Made by a program: the position numbers and the translations under genes
Shown: in pieces, positions 44,271-54,665 of the stretch
How positions within the stretch are numbered: the first letter of the stretch is position 1
How the letters are laid out: the number at the start of each line of letters is the position of its first letter
The notes under the pieces: model-generated
The model's database searches: none
Told to the model about the DNA's origin: nothing
Seen by the model: the letters and a program-made list of their open reading frames with translations, nothing else
Source: Halothiobacillus neapolitanus c2
GTDB lineage: Bacteria; Pseudomonadota; Gammaproteobacteria; Halothiobacillales; Halothiobacillaceae
Assembly: GCF_000024765.1 (NCBI RefSeq)
Contig: NC_013422.1
Location: 1,817,501-1,881,500 of the forward strand
Length of the DNA: 64,000 nt
Direction of reading: 5' to 3'

Positions 44271-47200
44271 GGGGTGGAGCGATCCGAAGCGGCGTCGGCG
44301 GTTTTGACGACGGGATCAGCGATGGTTCCGGTGACCCGGTAAACCAGCGTCGGTGCCGGATTTTTATCAATGGTCTTGAGTGCCTGCTGAAGTGCCAGCA
44401 CAGCGCCACCGACAATCGGGCCACCGGCCACAGTGCCGATAATGGGCAGGAGCATGCCGATATCAGCGTAGACTTTAACGGTGTAGTCGAGGCTGTTGTC
44501 GCTTAGGTGGGTTTGTCCTGATGCCGTCAATCGCAATGAGGCATTTTTGAGTGTCAGAGGATCAATCGCCAGCAATCCCTGCTTTAGGGTCCAGTCGGCG
44601 CTGAGCGAATCGAACGACAAACCCTGATCGACCACATCGCTAAAATCCAGTCGCAATCGACGGGTTATCGCCCCCAGACTGAGTAACCCGGCCAGTCGCC
44701 CTGCGCCGGGATTGACCTCGTTAAGTTGACCATTCTGCATGACAAACGCGCCGGAGCCACTCAGCCGCTCAAGGGCGAATGCCGCCGGCGAACCGGGCCA
44801 GGATAGAGAGAACAAAGACGACTTGAGATCCCCATTGCTGATGGGTGAGTTCTCGCCGGCCACCTGCTTGAACACCGCGCCAAGGTCTGCCCCCTGTGCC
44901 GACAGGTTCAAGTTTGTTTGCTGTTTGTCGCCCTCTTTGGCTACCGAACCCTGACCGATCAGGCGAAAACTCGCCGTCGGTTGCCAGTCGATGGTCGGAA
45001 TCTCGAGCGTGTCGTGCCCAGGCTTTGCAGCCTCGCTATTGAGCACGAGTTTGCCCAGTCGGTGCTTGCCGAACCGCAGATCATCAATGATCACCTGTGC
45101 ACTGGGAATCTGTTTCAAATCCCAGGAGCTTATTGGTGTCACGCGATCGGAAGATACCGAATTGGATGAAGACTGATCTTCAACATGGAACCGTTTGAAC
45201 TGCATGGCGATCTGGCCAGCCGGATGGGCGACATTGGGCTGCTGATAGTTCAGGTTGCCGTCCAAGTCATCGCCACTGGCTTTGATACGATACCGTTCAT
45301 CCGCAAAGCGAACATTCAAGCGCGTCGGGCCAAACTGCACACCGGCCACCTTGAGACGATCGGTCTGAATATTTAGATCGAAGGGCGCGACGGGCGTGCT
45401 GGAAGTTGCTTTTTCCGGTCGGGAGAACGCGGCACTACTCAGAATTGGCTGCCATGCGTCCAAATCCAGCACTGGTGTATTTAGATTGATCGCCAGTTTC
45501 GCCGAATTGTTGGAGGAGCGATCAGCACTGTCAGCGCGATTACTGACATCGCCCCCACTCAGTGCGCCGCGGTCATTGAACCCCAGATTGGCTTGCCACG
45601 GTTCGCCGCCTTGCGATTTAAGATCCAATTGCCGCAAGACGCCACCGGTAAAAGTAAGATCGGCACTCAATGGCCATACCGCATCGGCAGCTTTGCCGAA
45701 TGGTGGCGGCAACTGGCTCGAAACGCCGGTAAGATCACTGTTCGCCTGAACTGTAAATTGATCGCCATGATGAGGAATATTGAGCTCGATCGTGGTATCC
45801 GCCTTGCCACGAACCCGATCAAGCAGAGGCCCAAACGCCGTGGCAGACTTTTCGCGCAACGCGAACAAGGGATCAAGGCGGGTTTGCAGGCTCACTATGG
45901 TCGAATCGTCCGATGTGCTGGGCTTCAATGTCATCGTTGCCGGTTCGTCATCAAAACGGGCGGAGATGTTTCTGGCGGTAAAATCCGCGTTATGGAAATC
46001 GATGGCACCGGAAATCCGGCTCAATTTGATCGGTGTTTTGTCGAGAGACAAGCCATTATTTTTCAGGACCAAATGACCGTTTACATCGGTCTTCTCGCCT
46101 TGCTTCAACCCCGCGCGAACCGAGACATCCAGCCCGGCCTGACCCGTGACCTTGAGCGCGTTCAAACTGCCGGCACCCAAAAGCGGGGTTTGCCCAACAA
46201 ACCCGAGCAGTTGGCTCAAAGGCGCTTTTGCTGTTACGGCAATATCGAGTGCGGCCTTGTCCAGATCAAAAATGCTCACCCGCGACCCATCCACCGGCAC
46301 GTCCGCCAGCGTTCCGTGGTCAATTGATGCGTGGAACTGCTGATTGACGAATGCGATATTGCCATCGGCATCCTTGAGCGCCGGCCAATCAGGTAGAAAA
46401 GGCAAAACCAGATGTTTGAAATCAAACACCACGGAGAACCACCCGCCGCCTTTGATAAACGGGAATCGAGCCGGATCACCATTGAATACGAAATGGCCAC
46501 GATCCACTCGACCAGGTTGCCCGCCCCCTTGCTCGGGCAACTCAAGATTCGTATCCAGCCAGTGCAGCACGTTCTTGCCCAGCAGGTTCCGTGGCAAATA
46601 CGCCGGAACACGCGCAACATGGATATCGCCGAATGCACTGTCGATGGCAAGTTGAGCCGGATGATCCTTGTCTGCGGCCTGATAGCGGAAGCTTGTATCC
46701 GTGAACAGATCGGCATTCTTGATGCGCAACCCCGGGCTATAGATCAGAAGCCGCCCTGAATCGGCATCGTGCAGATAAACATCCCCCTTCAGGGCATCGA
46801 TGGTCATCGGTTCGCGGAACATGCCCGGCACGGCGAGTACCAGATTCGATTGATCAAAACGCGCCAGCCATCCGGATGGCTGTTTGTAGAGTTTGAGGTT
46901 CAGCCCCCCGAGACCATCGGACTGACCGATGACCGGCCACAATCGCCGCCCCGGCACATTGCCGAAGTGCTGCAATTCGAGATAACCCGCCACAAGCGTA
47001 TTGCCGACCAGATGCAGTCGGATATCCCGAGCATCGCCACGCAATGCGTTTTCTCCCAGCAACTTCAGGAATGATTTGGGCAAAGGCGCGGTCGCCAACC
47101 AGACGGCAAGCTGATGCAGGTCGACGTAACTCGAGGCGTAATAGGTCTGGTCTCCGGCATGGATCAGATGGATGGAATGAGCGGGCCACTCGGTATCGGC

Positions 47201-48307
47201 CGTGGTCGCGACGCGAACATGATCGGCATCCAAACGCCAGCCGTCTGTCGTTTTCTGCCAGAGCAACCGCCCGCCAATCCGATGCAAAGTCGCCTGAGAC
47301 TGAGTCGATGCCAGCGCCCCGATACCCGCAATCTTCGCCATCCGGCTGACCTTGAGGCTGGAAATATCAAAATCGGCCGAAACCGAGCGCAGGCTCGTTC
47401 CGGCAAAGCGTAACCACAACTCGCCGGAGAGTTGCCCTTGATTGACAAGCGGCATCCCCGCTGAACAATCCAAGCCTTCGACATGCTCGGCGCAGCCACC
47501 GATCTCAGCGCGCACCGATCCATGTGTAAAATCGCGAATCGCCTGCTGCATGGCGGGCAGGTTCCAGTTATGGGCACCCAGATACACCTCGGCATTTGGC
47601 TCGTCACCCAAATGTCCGTCCGCCCGTAAACGAACGGGCGAATTGCCGAAACCGGGCGCAAACAATTCCCCGGAAAGCGACCAGCCATGCGCCGCCAGCC
47701 GCGCGGTCGCGTTCAGGTTAATTGTCTGACGGGATTCATGAAGATCGGATGTTGCCGGTCGAATCCAGGAAACCACGGCTTCATTAATGGATACATCGCC
47801 CAAATCAGGCAATCTGGACAACCAGTCTGCCCATGAATTTGCCGTCTTTTCCGGATCGTTTTGCGGCGATGTTTGCGGCGCGCCGGAGAGTGTCCATTTC
47901 CCATCGGCCTGCTGAATGAATGCCAGATGCGGCTTGTCGATCACGATCTTCCCGGCGACCCAATGCCGGGCAACCAAACTGCGCCAGGGCGCAAGCGACA
48001 CACCAAAGCGCGAGATGACCGGGCCATTGTTTCCCAACCGCAGATCGGTCAGCACCAGCTGCGGGCGATAATTGACAAACGCCACATCGATCGAACCGAA
48101 CTGCACCGGTGCGCCCCATGCCTTGGACAACACAGTCTGCGCTTCTTCTCGATAATTGGTCATATGCGGCAATACGACGCGCAATACGCTGAATGCAAGG
48201 GCGAGCAAAACCAGAATAACGGCCACAGACGCCAGCAAAAACCGTATCAATCGGCGCAGCGGGCGAGAAGAGAGGTGAATGGCGTGGGGCAGATGAATAT
48301 GCGTCAC
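44267..48307 (-). CDS. yhdP: YhdP family AsmA-like envelope protein
   Basis: The 1346-residue protein has one N-terminal membrane helix (about 21-46, LLASVAVILVLLALAFSVL) and a long periplasmic beta-rich body of the YhdP/AsmA-like family thought to move phospholipids between membranes. Family features include the start region TNYREEAQTVLSKAWGAPV, GNNGPVISRFGVSLAPWRSL, and the C-terminal KTIDKNPAPTLVYRVTG. Length matches E. coli YhdP (about 1266). Gene order maf-rng-yhdP is the same as in E. coli. Confidence 0.93.
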   Translation of the reverse strand: MTHIHLPHAIHLSSRPLRRLIRFLLASVAVILVLLALAFSVLRVVLPHMTNYREEAQTVLSKAWGAPVQFGSIDVAFVNYRPQLVLTDLRLGNNGPVISRFGVSLAPWRSLVARHWVAGKIVIDKPHLAFIQQADGKWTLSGAPQTSPQNDPEKTANSWADWLSRLPDLGDVSINEAVVSWIRPATSDLHESRQTINLNATARLAAHGWSLSGELFAPGFGNSPVRLRADGHLGDEPNAEVYLGAHNWNLPAMQQAIRDFTHGSVRAEIGGCAEHVEGLDCSAGMPLVNQGQLSGELWLRFAGTSLRSVSADFDISSLKVSRMAKIAGIGALASTQSQATLHRIGGRLLWQKTTDGWRLDADHVRVATTADTEWPAHSIHLIHAGDQTYYASSYVDLHQLAVWLATAPLPKSFLKLLGENALRGDARDIRLHLVGNTLVAGYLELQHFGNVPGRRLWPVIGQSDGLGGLNLKLYKQPSGWLARFDQSNLVLAVPGMFREPMTIDALKGDVYLHDADSGRLLIYSPGLRIKNADLFTDTSFRYQAADKDHPAQLAIDSAFGDIHVARVPAYLPRNLLGKNVLHWLDTNLELPEQGGGQPGRVDRGHFVFNGDPARFPFIKGGGWFSVVFDFKHLVLPFLPDWPALKDADGNIAFVNQQFHASIDHGTLADVPVDGSRVSIFDLDKAALDIAVTAKAPLSQLLGFVGQTPLLGAGSLNALKVTGQAGLDVSVRAGLKQGEKTDVNGHLVLKNNGLSLDKTPIKLSRISGAIDFHNADFTARNISARFDDEPATMTLKPSTSDDSTIVSLQTRLDPLFALREKSATAFGPLLDRVRGKADTTIELNIPHHGDQFTVQANSDLTGVSSQLPPPFGKAADAVWPLSADLTFTGGVLRQLDLKSQGGEPWQANLGFNDRGALSGGDVSNRADSADRSSNNSAKLAINLNTPVLDLDAWQPILSSAAFSRPEKATSSTPVAPFDLNIQTDRLKVAGVQFGPTRLNVRFADERYRIKASGDDLDGNLNYQQPNVAHPAGQIAMQFKRFHVEDQSSSNSVSSDRVTPISSWDLKQIPSAQVIIDDLRFGKHRLGKLVLNSEAAKPGHDTLEIPTIDWQPTASFRLIGQGSVAKEGDKQQTNLNLSAQGADLGAVFKQVAGENSPISNGDLKSSLFSLSWPGSPAAFALERLSGSGAFVMQNGQLNEVNPGAGRLAGLLSLGAITRRLRLDFSDVVDQGLSFDSLSADWTLKQGLLAIDPLTLKNASLRLTASGQTHLSDNSLDYTVKVYADIGMLLPIIGTVAGGPIVGGAVLALQQALKTIDKNPAPTLVYRVTGTIADPVVKTADAASDRSTP

Positions 48308-48397
48308 TGCGGCAGATTACCTTAGGTGAAATTACCGTCGACACAGTATATCAGCGCCCCATGCCACTCCGGTGAACTGGGGCCTTAAGCGAAGCAT

Positions 48398-49888
48398 TCA
48401 CATAAGAACGATATCGTACTGTTCCGGCAGATAATGGACATCGGCCTGCAAGCGCAAGGGGACGCCGATGAATTCCTGCAACTCGGCCAGCGAGGTCGAA
48501 TCCTCCTCTCGCAGACGATCGATAACCGAGGATGATGCGATGACCAGCATCTGCTTAGCGTGGTACTGACGCGCCTCGCGAGTCACCTCGCGGAAAATCT
48601 CGTAGCAAACGGTTTCGGCCGTTTTGACCGTACCACGCCCGCTGCACGTCGGACAGACCGTGCAAAGGATATGCTCCAACGATTCGCGCGTGCGTTTGCG
48701 GGTCATTTCGACCAAACCCAAGCCGGAAACTTCACACACTTTGGTGCGCGCGTGATCGGCTTCGAGCGCGCGTTTGAGCGTTTCCTGCACGGCAAGACGG
48801 TGATCCGGCTCGATCATATCGATGAAATCAAGAATGATGATGCCGCCCAAATTGCGCAATCGCAGTTGGCGCGCAATGGTGCTTGCCGCTTCCAGATTGG
48901 TCTTGAAAATGGTTTCTTCGAGATTTTTAGAACCCACAAAACCACCGGTATTCACGTCGATCGTGGTCATCGCCTCGGTCTGATCGATGATGATATACCC
49001 ACCCGATTTGAGCGGCACGCGGCGCTCCATCGCATTGACGATTTCCTGCTCGATATTGTGCATGTCAAACAATGGGCGTTCGCCGGGGTAATGTTCAAGT
49101 ATCGGCAGAATATCCGGCACCATTTCCTGAGCGAACTGAATGGCACGATGGTAGGTTTCGCGCGAATCGATACGGATTTTCTCGACGTAACGGCCGAGCA
49201 CATCGCGCAAAGTCCGCAGTGCAATCGGCAGATCTTCGAAAATCAGCCCCACGCCGTTGGTCTGACTCTGGCGTTCCTGGACACTGGCCCACAAACGCAG
49301 CAGAAAGTCGTAATCCTGTCGCAGCGCTTCGGCAGTCGCACCCTCAGCAGCCGTTCTCAAAATGAATCCACCGATCTCATTCTCGCCAACCCGCTCGATC
49401 GATTCGGCCATGAATTCGGCCAGAATATCCTTGAGGCGATCGCGCTGCACCGGGTCTTCAATCCGGCTTGATACACCGATATTCCGACCATTGGGCAAAT
49501 ACACGAGATAGCGTGACGGGATGGTGATTTCGGTCGTCAGGCGGGCGCCCTTGGTGCCCAGCGGGTCCTTGATAACCTGCACGATCAGATTTTGCCCCGT
49601 TCGCAGCAGGTCGTAGATCATCCGCGGGCGCGTCTCGACACCGGTTTCCTTTTCCTCCGGCTTGAGCTCGATATCCGAGACATGCAAAAACGCGGCACGC
49701 TCCAGGCCGATGTCCACAAACGCCGCCTCCATGCCTGGCAATACCCGACTGACACGCCCCTGATAGATATTGCCGACGATGCCGCGCGACCGTGAGCGCT
49801 CAATGTTGATCTCTTGCAACACCCCGTTTTCGACATAGGCAATACGGGTTTCCTGCGGGGTCACATTGATGAGGATTTCTTCACTCAT
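48398..49888 (-). CDS. rng: Ribonuclease G
   Basis: The 496-residue endonuclease matures 16S rRNA 5' ends. The S1 domain (GNIYQGRVSRVLPGMEAAFVDIG, in part NIYQGRVSRVLPGMEAAF) is near residues 38-90. The catalytic metal aspartates are in TIDVNTGGFVG and IILDFIDM. CTVCPTCSGRGTV holds the zinc-link cysteines. There is no long scaffold tail as in RNase E. It lies between maf and yhdP on the minus strand. Confidence 0.96.
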   Translation of the reverse strand: MSEEILINVTPQETRIAYVENGVLQEINIERSRSRGIVGNIYQGRVSRVLPGMEAAFVDIGLERAAFLHVSDIELKPEEKETGVETRPRMIYDLLRTGQNLIVQVIKDPLGTKGARLTTEITIPSRYLVYLPNGRNIGVSSRIEDPVQRDRLKDILAEFMAESIERVGENEIGGFILRTAAEGATAEALRQDYDFLLRLWASVQERQSQTNGVGLIFEDLPIALRTLRDVLGRYVEKIRIDSRETYHRAIQFAQEMVPDILPILEHYPGERPLFDMHNIEQEIVNAMERRVPLKSGGYIIIDQTEAMTTIDVNTGGFVGSKNLEETIFKTNLEAASTIARQLRLRNLGGIIILDFIDMIEPDHRLAVQETLKRALEADHARTKVCEVSGLGLVEMTRKRTRESLEHILCTVCPTCSGRGTVKTAETVCYEIFREVTREARQYHAKQMLVIASSSVIDRLREEDSTSLAELQEFIGVPLRLQADVHYLPEQYDIVLM

Positions 49889-49923
49889 ATCCTGTTTCTC
49901 GTCATGGACAAGGTACTCATGGA

Positions 49924-50547
49924 TTAAATCTCGTTGGTTTTTTGCCAGAAAGGGCGAATGCCGAATGCGGCCAGCAATTGCGCCGTCTCAAACTGAGGCA
50001 GACCGACCACCGCACCCCAGGAACCACAGATCCGTTCGACGAACTGGGCAGCCATGCCTTGCAAGGCGTAGGCACCGGCTTTGCCCTGCGGCTCGCCGGT
50101 GGAAAGGTAGGCGGCAATCAGCTCCTCACTGAGCGGCATCATCGTGACATCCGTTTGCACAATCACCGACTCACAACGCTGGCGATCGGCGACAGCTATG
50201 GCAGTTACCACGGCATGTGTCTGTCCGCTCAGGGCCGACAGCATCGCGGCCGCTTCGCGTTCATCAACCGGCTTGCCGAAAATACGACCTTGGTGGATCA
50301 CGACAGTATCTCCGGCCAACACGAAGCTGCCGTCAGGCAAATCTGCCGTGGACAATGCCATTGCCGCCTTGCTGCGCGCTAACCGCTCGACCAGTGCCCA
50401 TGCCGATTCGTTCGCTTGCGGCGTTTCATCTATAGCACAGGCATCGGCGGGCAAAACGTTAAATTCAAACCCCATATCTGACAGCAACTGAGCGCGGCGC
50501 GGCGAACTAGAGGCCAGGAACAATGCTTTGGGGTGAATCATCTGCAT
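49924..50547 (-). CDS. maf: Maf family nucleotide pyrophosphatase
   Basis: The 207-residue protein starts ALFLASSSPRRAQLLSDMGF, the Maf P-loop-like motif, and has VLAGDTVVIHQGRIFGKP with the catalytic aspartate and GKAGAYALQGMAAQFV near the C-terminus. Maf (YhdE type) hydrolyses dTTP/UTP and modified nucleotides. It starts right after the rlmH stop; ATG 50547 or 50541 could be used. Confidence 0.94.
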   Translation of the reverse strand: MQMIHPKALFLASSSPRRAQLLSDMGFEFNVLPADACAIDETPQANESAWALVERLARSKAAMALSTADLPDGSFVLAGDTVVIHQGRIFGKPVDEREAAAMLSALSGQTHAVVTAIAVADRQRCESVIVQTDVTMMPLSEELIAAYLSTGEPQGKAGAYALQGMAAQFVERICGSWGAVVGLPQFETAQLLAAFGIRPFWQKTNEI

Positions 50548-51018
50548 TCATTCACGGTGATAAGGATGTCCGTTCAATAACGACCACGCCCGGTAAAGCT
50601 GCTCCGCCAGCAATACACGCACCAAAGGATGCGGCAGGATAAGATCGGACAGGCGCCAGAGCCGGTCGGCTGTCTGGCGAAAATCGTCCGTCAGGCCATC
50701 AGCGCCGCCAACGACCACGGCCACATCGCGCCCCGATTGCATCCAGTCGGCCATTTGAGCCGAGAGTTGAGCGGTCGACCACGACTTGCCCCGTTCATCG
50801 CAGATGATTTTCCAGGCGCCTTTGGGGATTTGCGCTTCGATCCGCGCGCATTCTTCTGACTTGGCGCGTTCGGTGGCAATGGTTTTACCCCGTTGCACGG
50901 CGGGCACTTCGTGCAACTGGACCGGGCAGGCGGGCGGCATCCGTTTCAGGTACTCCGCCGTGCCCGCATTGGCCCAGTCGGGCAAACGCGTCCCGACGCT
51001 GATCAGATGAATTTTCAA
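50548..51018 (-). CDS. rlmH: 23S rRNA (pseudouridine-1915-N3)-methyltransferase
   Basis: The 156-residue SPOUT methyltransferase acts on helix 69 of 23S rRNA in the assembled 70S ribosome. KIHLISVGTRLPDW, VVVGGADGLTDDF and the C-terminal knot segment HPLVRVLLAEQLYRAWSL, ending GHPYHRE, are diagnostic. It follows rsfS after 20 bp, the standard order. Confidence 0.97.
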   Translation of the reverse strand: MKIHLISVGTRLPDWANAGTAEYLKRMPPACPVQLHEVPAVQRGKTIATERAKSEECARIEAQIPKGAWKIICDERGKSWSTAQLSAQMADWMQSGRDVAVVVGGADGLTDDFRQTADRLWRLSDLILPHPLVRVLLAEQLYRAWSLLNGHPYHRE

Positions 51019-51038
51019 TGGACGTTTTCAGGGCTTGA

Positions 51039-51560
51039 TTACTTGGGTATGGAAGAACCACGAATCTTGTCAATCGCCGTTGCGTAGGCCGCAGGGGCAT
51101 CGGCTGCTGTTGCAGCTTTGTTCGATGCTTGGTTGGATTGGGCCGACCAGAGTTTTTCCAGCTGATAATGGTCACGCGTTTCCGGCAGCATGATGTGTAC
51201 CAAAACATCAATCGCATCGACGAGTACCCATTCTGTGCTGGGCACGTCATCACCTTCCACGCCCATGGGCCGCACGCCGTGGGCCTTGAGTTGCTCGACG
51301 ACGCTGTTTGCCTGCGACTTGAGGTGCCGGTCGGAAGTGCCCGATGAAAACACCATGAAGTCGGCAAAATTGCACAAACCACGCACATCGAGCACACGGA
51401 TGTCGATGCCCTTGAGGTCTTCCAGCGCGGCGACCACCCAATCCGCTACCGTTTGGGCCTCCGGGTAGTCAGCCGGGCTGTTTGCCGTGCTATTTACCGT
51501 ACTGTTTATTTGGGCAGAGGCTGCGTCGTTTGCAGCCGGGGAATTGTCTTTTTGGGTCAT
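51039..51560 (-). CDS. rsfS: Ribosomal silencing factor RsfS
   Basis: RsfS binds uL14 and blocks subunit joining in starvation. The core (about residues 35-140) contains LEDLKGIDIRVLDVRGL, DFMVFSSGTSDRHLKSQA and EWVLVDAIDVLVHIM. At 173 residues it is longer than E. coli RsfS (105) because of a low-complexity Ser/Asn/Thr N-terminus (AQINSTVNSTANSPADY) and an Ala-rich C-terminal tail. It lies between nadD and rlmH. Confidence 0.95.
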   Translation of the reverse strand: MTQKDNSPAANDAASAQINSTVNSTANSPADYPEAQTVADWVVAALEDLKGIDIRVLDVRGLCNFADFMVFSSGTSDRHLKSQANSVVEQLKAHGVRPMGVEGDDVPSTEWVLVDAIDVLVHIMLPETRDHYQLEKLWSAQSNQASNKAATAADAPAAYATAIDKIRGSSIPK

Positions 51561-51584
51561 GGTTCAGCTTTCTAGTAGAAAAAA

Positions 51585-52274
51585 TTAATGGGTATTCAAC
51601 CCAGAATCCAGATCAGAATAATAGGCTTGCAGGGGGTTTAGCAAACAATCCGGCACAAGGTAACGCACCGAGCGCCCGGCATCGAGCGCGGCGCGAATCG
51701 CGGTGGCGGAAATATCCAGCCGGGTGATTTCCAGCGCCACAACTCCGCCCGCCCGCTGCCGGGCGAGTTGCTCCGGCTGAAGTCGCCGCTCGGCCAGCAA
51801 TGCGGCGACCTCACCGGTGGCCGCAGCACCCGGGCGGTTGGCGACGGCGATATGTGCCCAATCGAACAGTTCCTGCCAACGATGCCACTGGGGCAGTCCA
51901 TTGAAGGCATCCATGCCCAGTATCAACACCCGATGATGCTCGGGAAACTCAGCCGCAAAAGACTTGAGTGTATCCACGGTATACGAAACACCGGCGCGTT
52001 CAAGCTCACGCCCATCGGCGATAAAACCCGGATGATCGGCAATGGCCGCCTGAACCAACGCCAGCCGTTGTTGCGGCCCGAGTGACGGCTGAGGGCGATG
52101 CGGCGGCACGGCGGATGGCACAAAATGCACCGCAGCCAAATCCAATGCCTCGCGTACTTCTTCGGCCAGGCGCAAATGCCCCAGATGAATCGGATCGAAG
52201 GTGCCGCCCAGAATCCCGAGCAGCGGTGCCTTTACGTGATTTACCGGAGCATCAGCCACGGATATGACCATCAC
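51585..52274 (-). CDS. nadD: Nicotinate-nucleotide adenylyltransferase
   Basis: NadD joins nicotinate mononucleotide to ATP in NAD synthesis. [21 protein letters not shown] gives the GGTFDPxHxGH nucleotidyltransferase motif near residue 22, [13 protein letters not shown] binds substrate, and [21 protein letters not shown] carries the ISxTxIR motif. The ATG at 52274 overlaps the 3' end of proA by 23 bases, and an ATG one codon later is possible. Confidence 0.95.
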   Translation of the reverse strand: MMVISVADAPVNHVKAPLLGILGGTFDPIHLGHLRLAEEVREALDLAAVHFVPSAVPPHRPQPSLGPQQRLALVQAAIADHPGFIADGRELERAGVSYTVDTLKSFAAEFPEHHRVLILGMDAFNGLPQWHRWQELFDWAHIAVANRPGAAATGEVAALLAERRLQPEQLARQRAGGVVALEITRLDISATAIRAALDAGRSVRYLVPDCLLNPLQAYYSDLDSGLNTH

Positions 52275-53529
52275 CCAATACGATGTATTTTTGCGATGTT
52301 AAACCCAACAGGCCCACCGGCCCACGCGCATGAATCTTGTCGGTCGAAATGCCGATTTCCGCGCCCAAGCCATATTCAAAGCCATCGGCAAAACGCGTGG
52401 AAGCATTCACCATTACCGAGGCGGAATCCACTTCACGCAGGAACCGGCGGGCGGTGGTGTAGCTTTCCGTGATGATCGAATCGGTATGGTGCGAACCGTA
52501 GGTCTCGATGTGGTCGATGGCCTCATCGAGCGAATCGACCACGCGCACGGCCAGAACGGGAGCGAGATATTCCGCGTACCAGTCCTCGACTGTAGCCGCG
52601 ACGACGGACTCGCCCAGGATTGTCCGTGTCTTCGGGCATCCGCGCAACTCGACGCCCTTATCAAAGTAATACGGGGCCACCATCGGCAAAAACCGCTCGG
52701 CAACCGCCGCATGCACCAGCAGGGTTTCCATCGCATTGCACACGCCATAACGATGGGTTTTGGCATTAACGGCCACAGCGACGGCTTTATCCAGATCGGC
52801 CTGCTCATCGACGAAGACATGACACACGCCATCTAAATGCTTGATGACCGGCATCCGAGCCTGCTCGGTGACGAGCGCCACCAGCCCCTTGCCACCACGG
52901 GGAATCATCACGTCGATGTACTCATGCATGCCCAGCAGAATCGATACCGCCGCTCGATCGGTCGTCGGTACGATCTGCACGGCATCTTCCGGCAAATCGC
53001 CCGCCTTCAAGCCGCTGCGAATCACATCCGCCAGCGCCTGATTGGTAGCGGCCACTTCCGAGCCGCCGCGCAGAATCGTGGCATTGCCCGATTTAAGGCA
53101 CAGCGCCGCTGCATCGATGGTCACGTTCGGACGCGATTCGTAAATAATGCCGATGACACCGAGCGGCACGCGCATCTGCCCCACCTGAATGCCCGTGGGG
53201 CGGAATACCATATTGCTGATTTCACCAACCGGATCAGGCAGCGCCATGATTTGCCGCACGCCTTCGGCCATTTGCGCCACGCCGTTGGGCGTGAGGGTCA
53301 GCCGGTCGATCATCGCCGCATCCAAGCCACGCGCCCGCGCGTTCGCAACGTCCACCGCGTTGGCGGCCAACAACTGCGTTTGGGCGGCGAGCAGCGCGTC
53401 GGCAATCGCCAGAAGCGCGCGATTCTTATCCGCCGTGGTCACACCAGATAGCGCGCGCGAGGCCCGACGAGCCCGCTGGCCCATCTGAGTCATCATCTCG
53501 ATCAAATTTTCATCTACATTATTTTGCAT
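52252..53529 (-). CDS. proA: Gamma-glutamyl phosphate reductase
   Basis: ProA reduces gamma-glutamyl phosphate in proline synthesis. [34 protein letters not shown] and [15 protein letters not shown] (catalytic Cys) are diagnostic, with [14 protein letters not shown]-type ending ([14 protein letters not shown]). The frame is open to 53637, but those 36 extra codons are simply the translated palindromic repeat (ESGNP...[10 protein letters not shown]). ATG 53529 gives 425 residues, the family length. No proB is in the window. Confidence 0.95.
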   Translation of the reverse strand: MQNNVDENLIEMMTQMGQRARRASRALSGVTTADKNRALLAIADALLAAQTQLLAANAVDVANARARGLDAAMIDRLTLTPNGVAQMAEGVRQIMALPDPVGEISNMVFRPTGIQVGQMRVPLGVIGIIYESRPNVTIDAAALCLKSGNATILRGGSEVAATNQALADVIRSGLKAGDLPEDAVQIVPTTDRAAVSILLGMHEYIDVMIPRGGKGLVALVTEQARMPVIKHLDGVCHVFVDEQADLDKAVAVAVNAKTHRYGVCNAMETLLVHAAVAERFLPMVAPYYFDKGVELRGCPKTRTILGESVVAATVEDWYAEYLAPVLAVRVVDSLDEAIDHIETYGSHHTDSIITESYTTARRFLREVDSASVMVNASTRFADGFEYGLGAEIGISTDKIHARGPVGLLGLTSQKYIVLGDGHIRG

Positions 53530-53550
53530 CTGTCCACTCACTAATGGGAA

Positions 53551-53655
53551 GCTCGAAAAACCCGTCATTCCCGCGTAGGCGGGAATCCAGCGCCTTGATT
53601 TTCCTGGGTTCCCGCTTTCGCGGGAACGACGAATCACGGGTATTTCGAGGTGCCC
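53551..53655 (+). repeat. Dispersed palindromic repeat, copy C (dRS3-like core)
   Basis: This is the cleanest copy: CTCGAAAAACCCGT and ACGGGTATTTCGAG outer arms pair with one mismatch, then ATTCCCGCGTAGGCGGGAAT and GGTTCCCGCTTTCGCGGGAAC-type hairpins. It lies between proA and holA and its end touches the holA stop codon (53655-53657). Copies at 4199 and 13352 share about 90% of positions by eye. Confidence 0.85.
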
Positions 53656-54662
53656 TAATTTCGGGCCCGACTGCCACCGCAGGCCGCAAGGGCCACCCGA
53701 TCCAGCATTTGCCAGGGTTCACCTGCTGCAATCCCCTTGATACTCCGGTCAATCTCGGCGCAGCGTCCCAGCAGTTTAAGCCAGTACGCCGCCGGGGCGC
53801 GTCGTGCCGCCCGCGCATAAAGGGGTCGGCGGCCTTTAGGCACCGGCAAACGATCAATGGCCGCGGGATCATCTAGTCCAGCCAATAGGCGCAGTTCTCG
53901 GCTGAGCACCCACAGAATCAAGATGGCATCGACGCCCTCTTCCCGCAACCGGGCAAGCAGATGTCCCGCACGGGAGCGGTCGCCATCCAACAAAGCATCG
54001 CCCAGATCAAACGGGTTGAACCGAGACTGATCGGTAATATTTTCAAGCAGCATCTGCGCCGTGAGCGGATTGGGCAAGTTCAGCAAGCTGAACTTGTCGA
54101 GTTCCTGTTTGGCGGCGAGCAGGTTGCCTTCAACCCGCTCGGCAATCAGTTGCGCGGCATCCGGCAGTATCCGCAAACCGAGCTTGGCACCGCGCGACTC
54201 GATCCAGCGCGGCAGATCACGCAAACCAATCGGCCAGAACTGGATGGTGACGCCCGCCTGACTCAAGGCACTAAACCAGACCGACTTCTGCGCATTCATG
54301 TCCAGTTTCGGCAGGCTGATCAACCAGACATCGTCCGTCTCATCTGCGTTCGATAACTGGGCAGCCAGGGTTTTGAGCGCTTCGCCCCCCTCCTTGCCCG
54401 GTTTGCCGCCGGGAATGCGCAAATCGACCAAGCGCCGCTCGGCGAACAGAGACAGATTCGCACCGACCGACTTCAGACTGCCCCAGTCAAAGCGCCCCTC
54501 CACCTCGAACCGCAGGCGCTCGGTCACGCCTGCCGAACGGGCCTGTCGGGCGATGGATTGACGGGCCTCATCCAGTTGCAACCAGTCGTCGCCCACCAGC
54601 ACATAGAGGGCGGCCAGTTTTTTGGCCAGTGCCGCATCCAGCTGTTCGGCACGCAGATTCAC
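53655..54662 (-). CDS. holA: DNA polymerase III subunit delta
   Basis: HolA is the clamp-loader subunit that opens the beta clamp. The 335-residue protein has [37 protein letters not shown] and the C-terminal [20 protein letters not shown], typical of gammaproteobacterial delta. It lies 3 bp after lptE on the minus strand. The palindromic repeat begins at its stop codon. Confidence 0.94.
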   Translation of the reverse strand: MNLRAEQLDAALAKKLAALYVLVGDDWLQLDEARQSIARQARSAGVTERLRFEVEGRFDWGSLKSVGANLSLFAERRLVDLRIPGGKPGKEGGEALKTLAAQLSNADETDDVWLISLPKLDMNAQKSVWFSALSQAGVTIQFWPIGLRDLPRWIESRGAKLGLRILPDAAQLIAERVEGNLLAAKQELDKFSLLNLPNPLTAQMLLENITDQSRFNPFDLGDALLDGDRSRAGHLLARLREEGVDAILILWVLSRELRLLAGLDDPAAIDRLPVPKGRRPLYARAARRAPAAYWLKLLGRCAEIDRSIKGIAAGEPWQMLDRVALAACGGSRARN

Positions 54663-54665
54663 GGA

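Noticed and set aside
53530-53637. 36-codon N-terminal extension of proA
   Set aside because: The extension is the translated repeat; ProA homologues begin at the later ATG.
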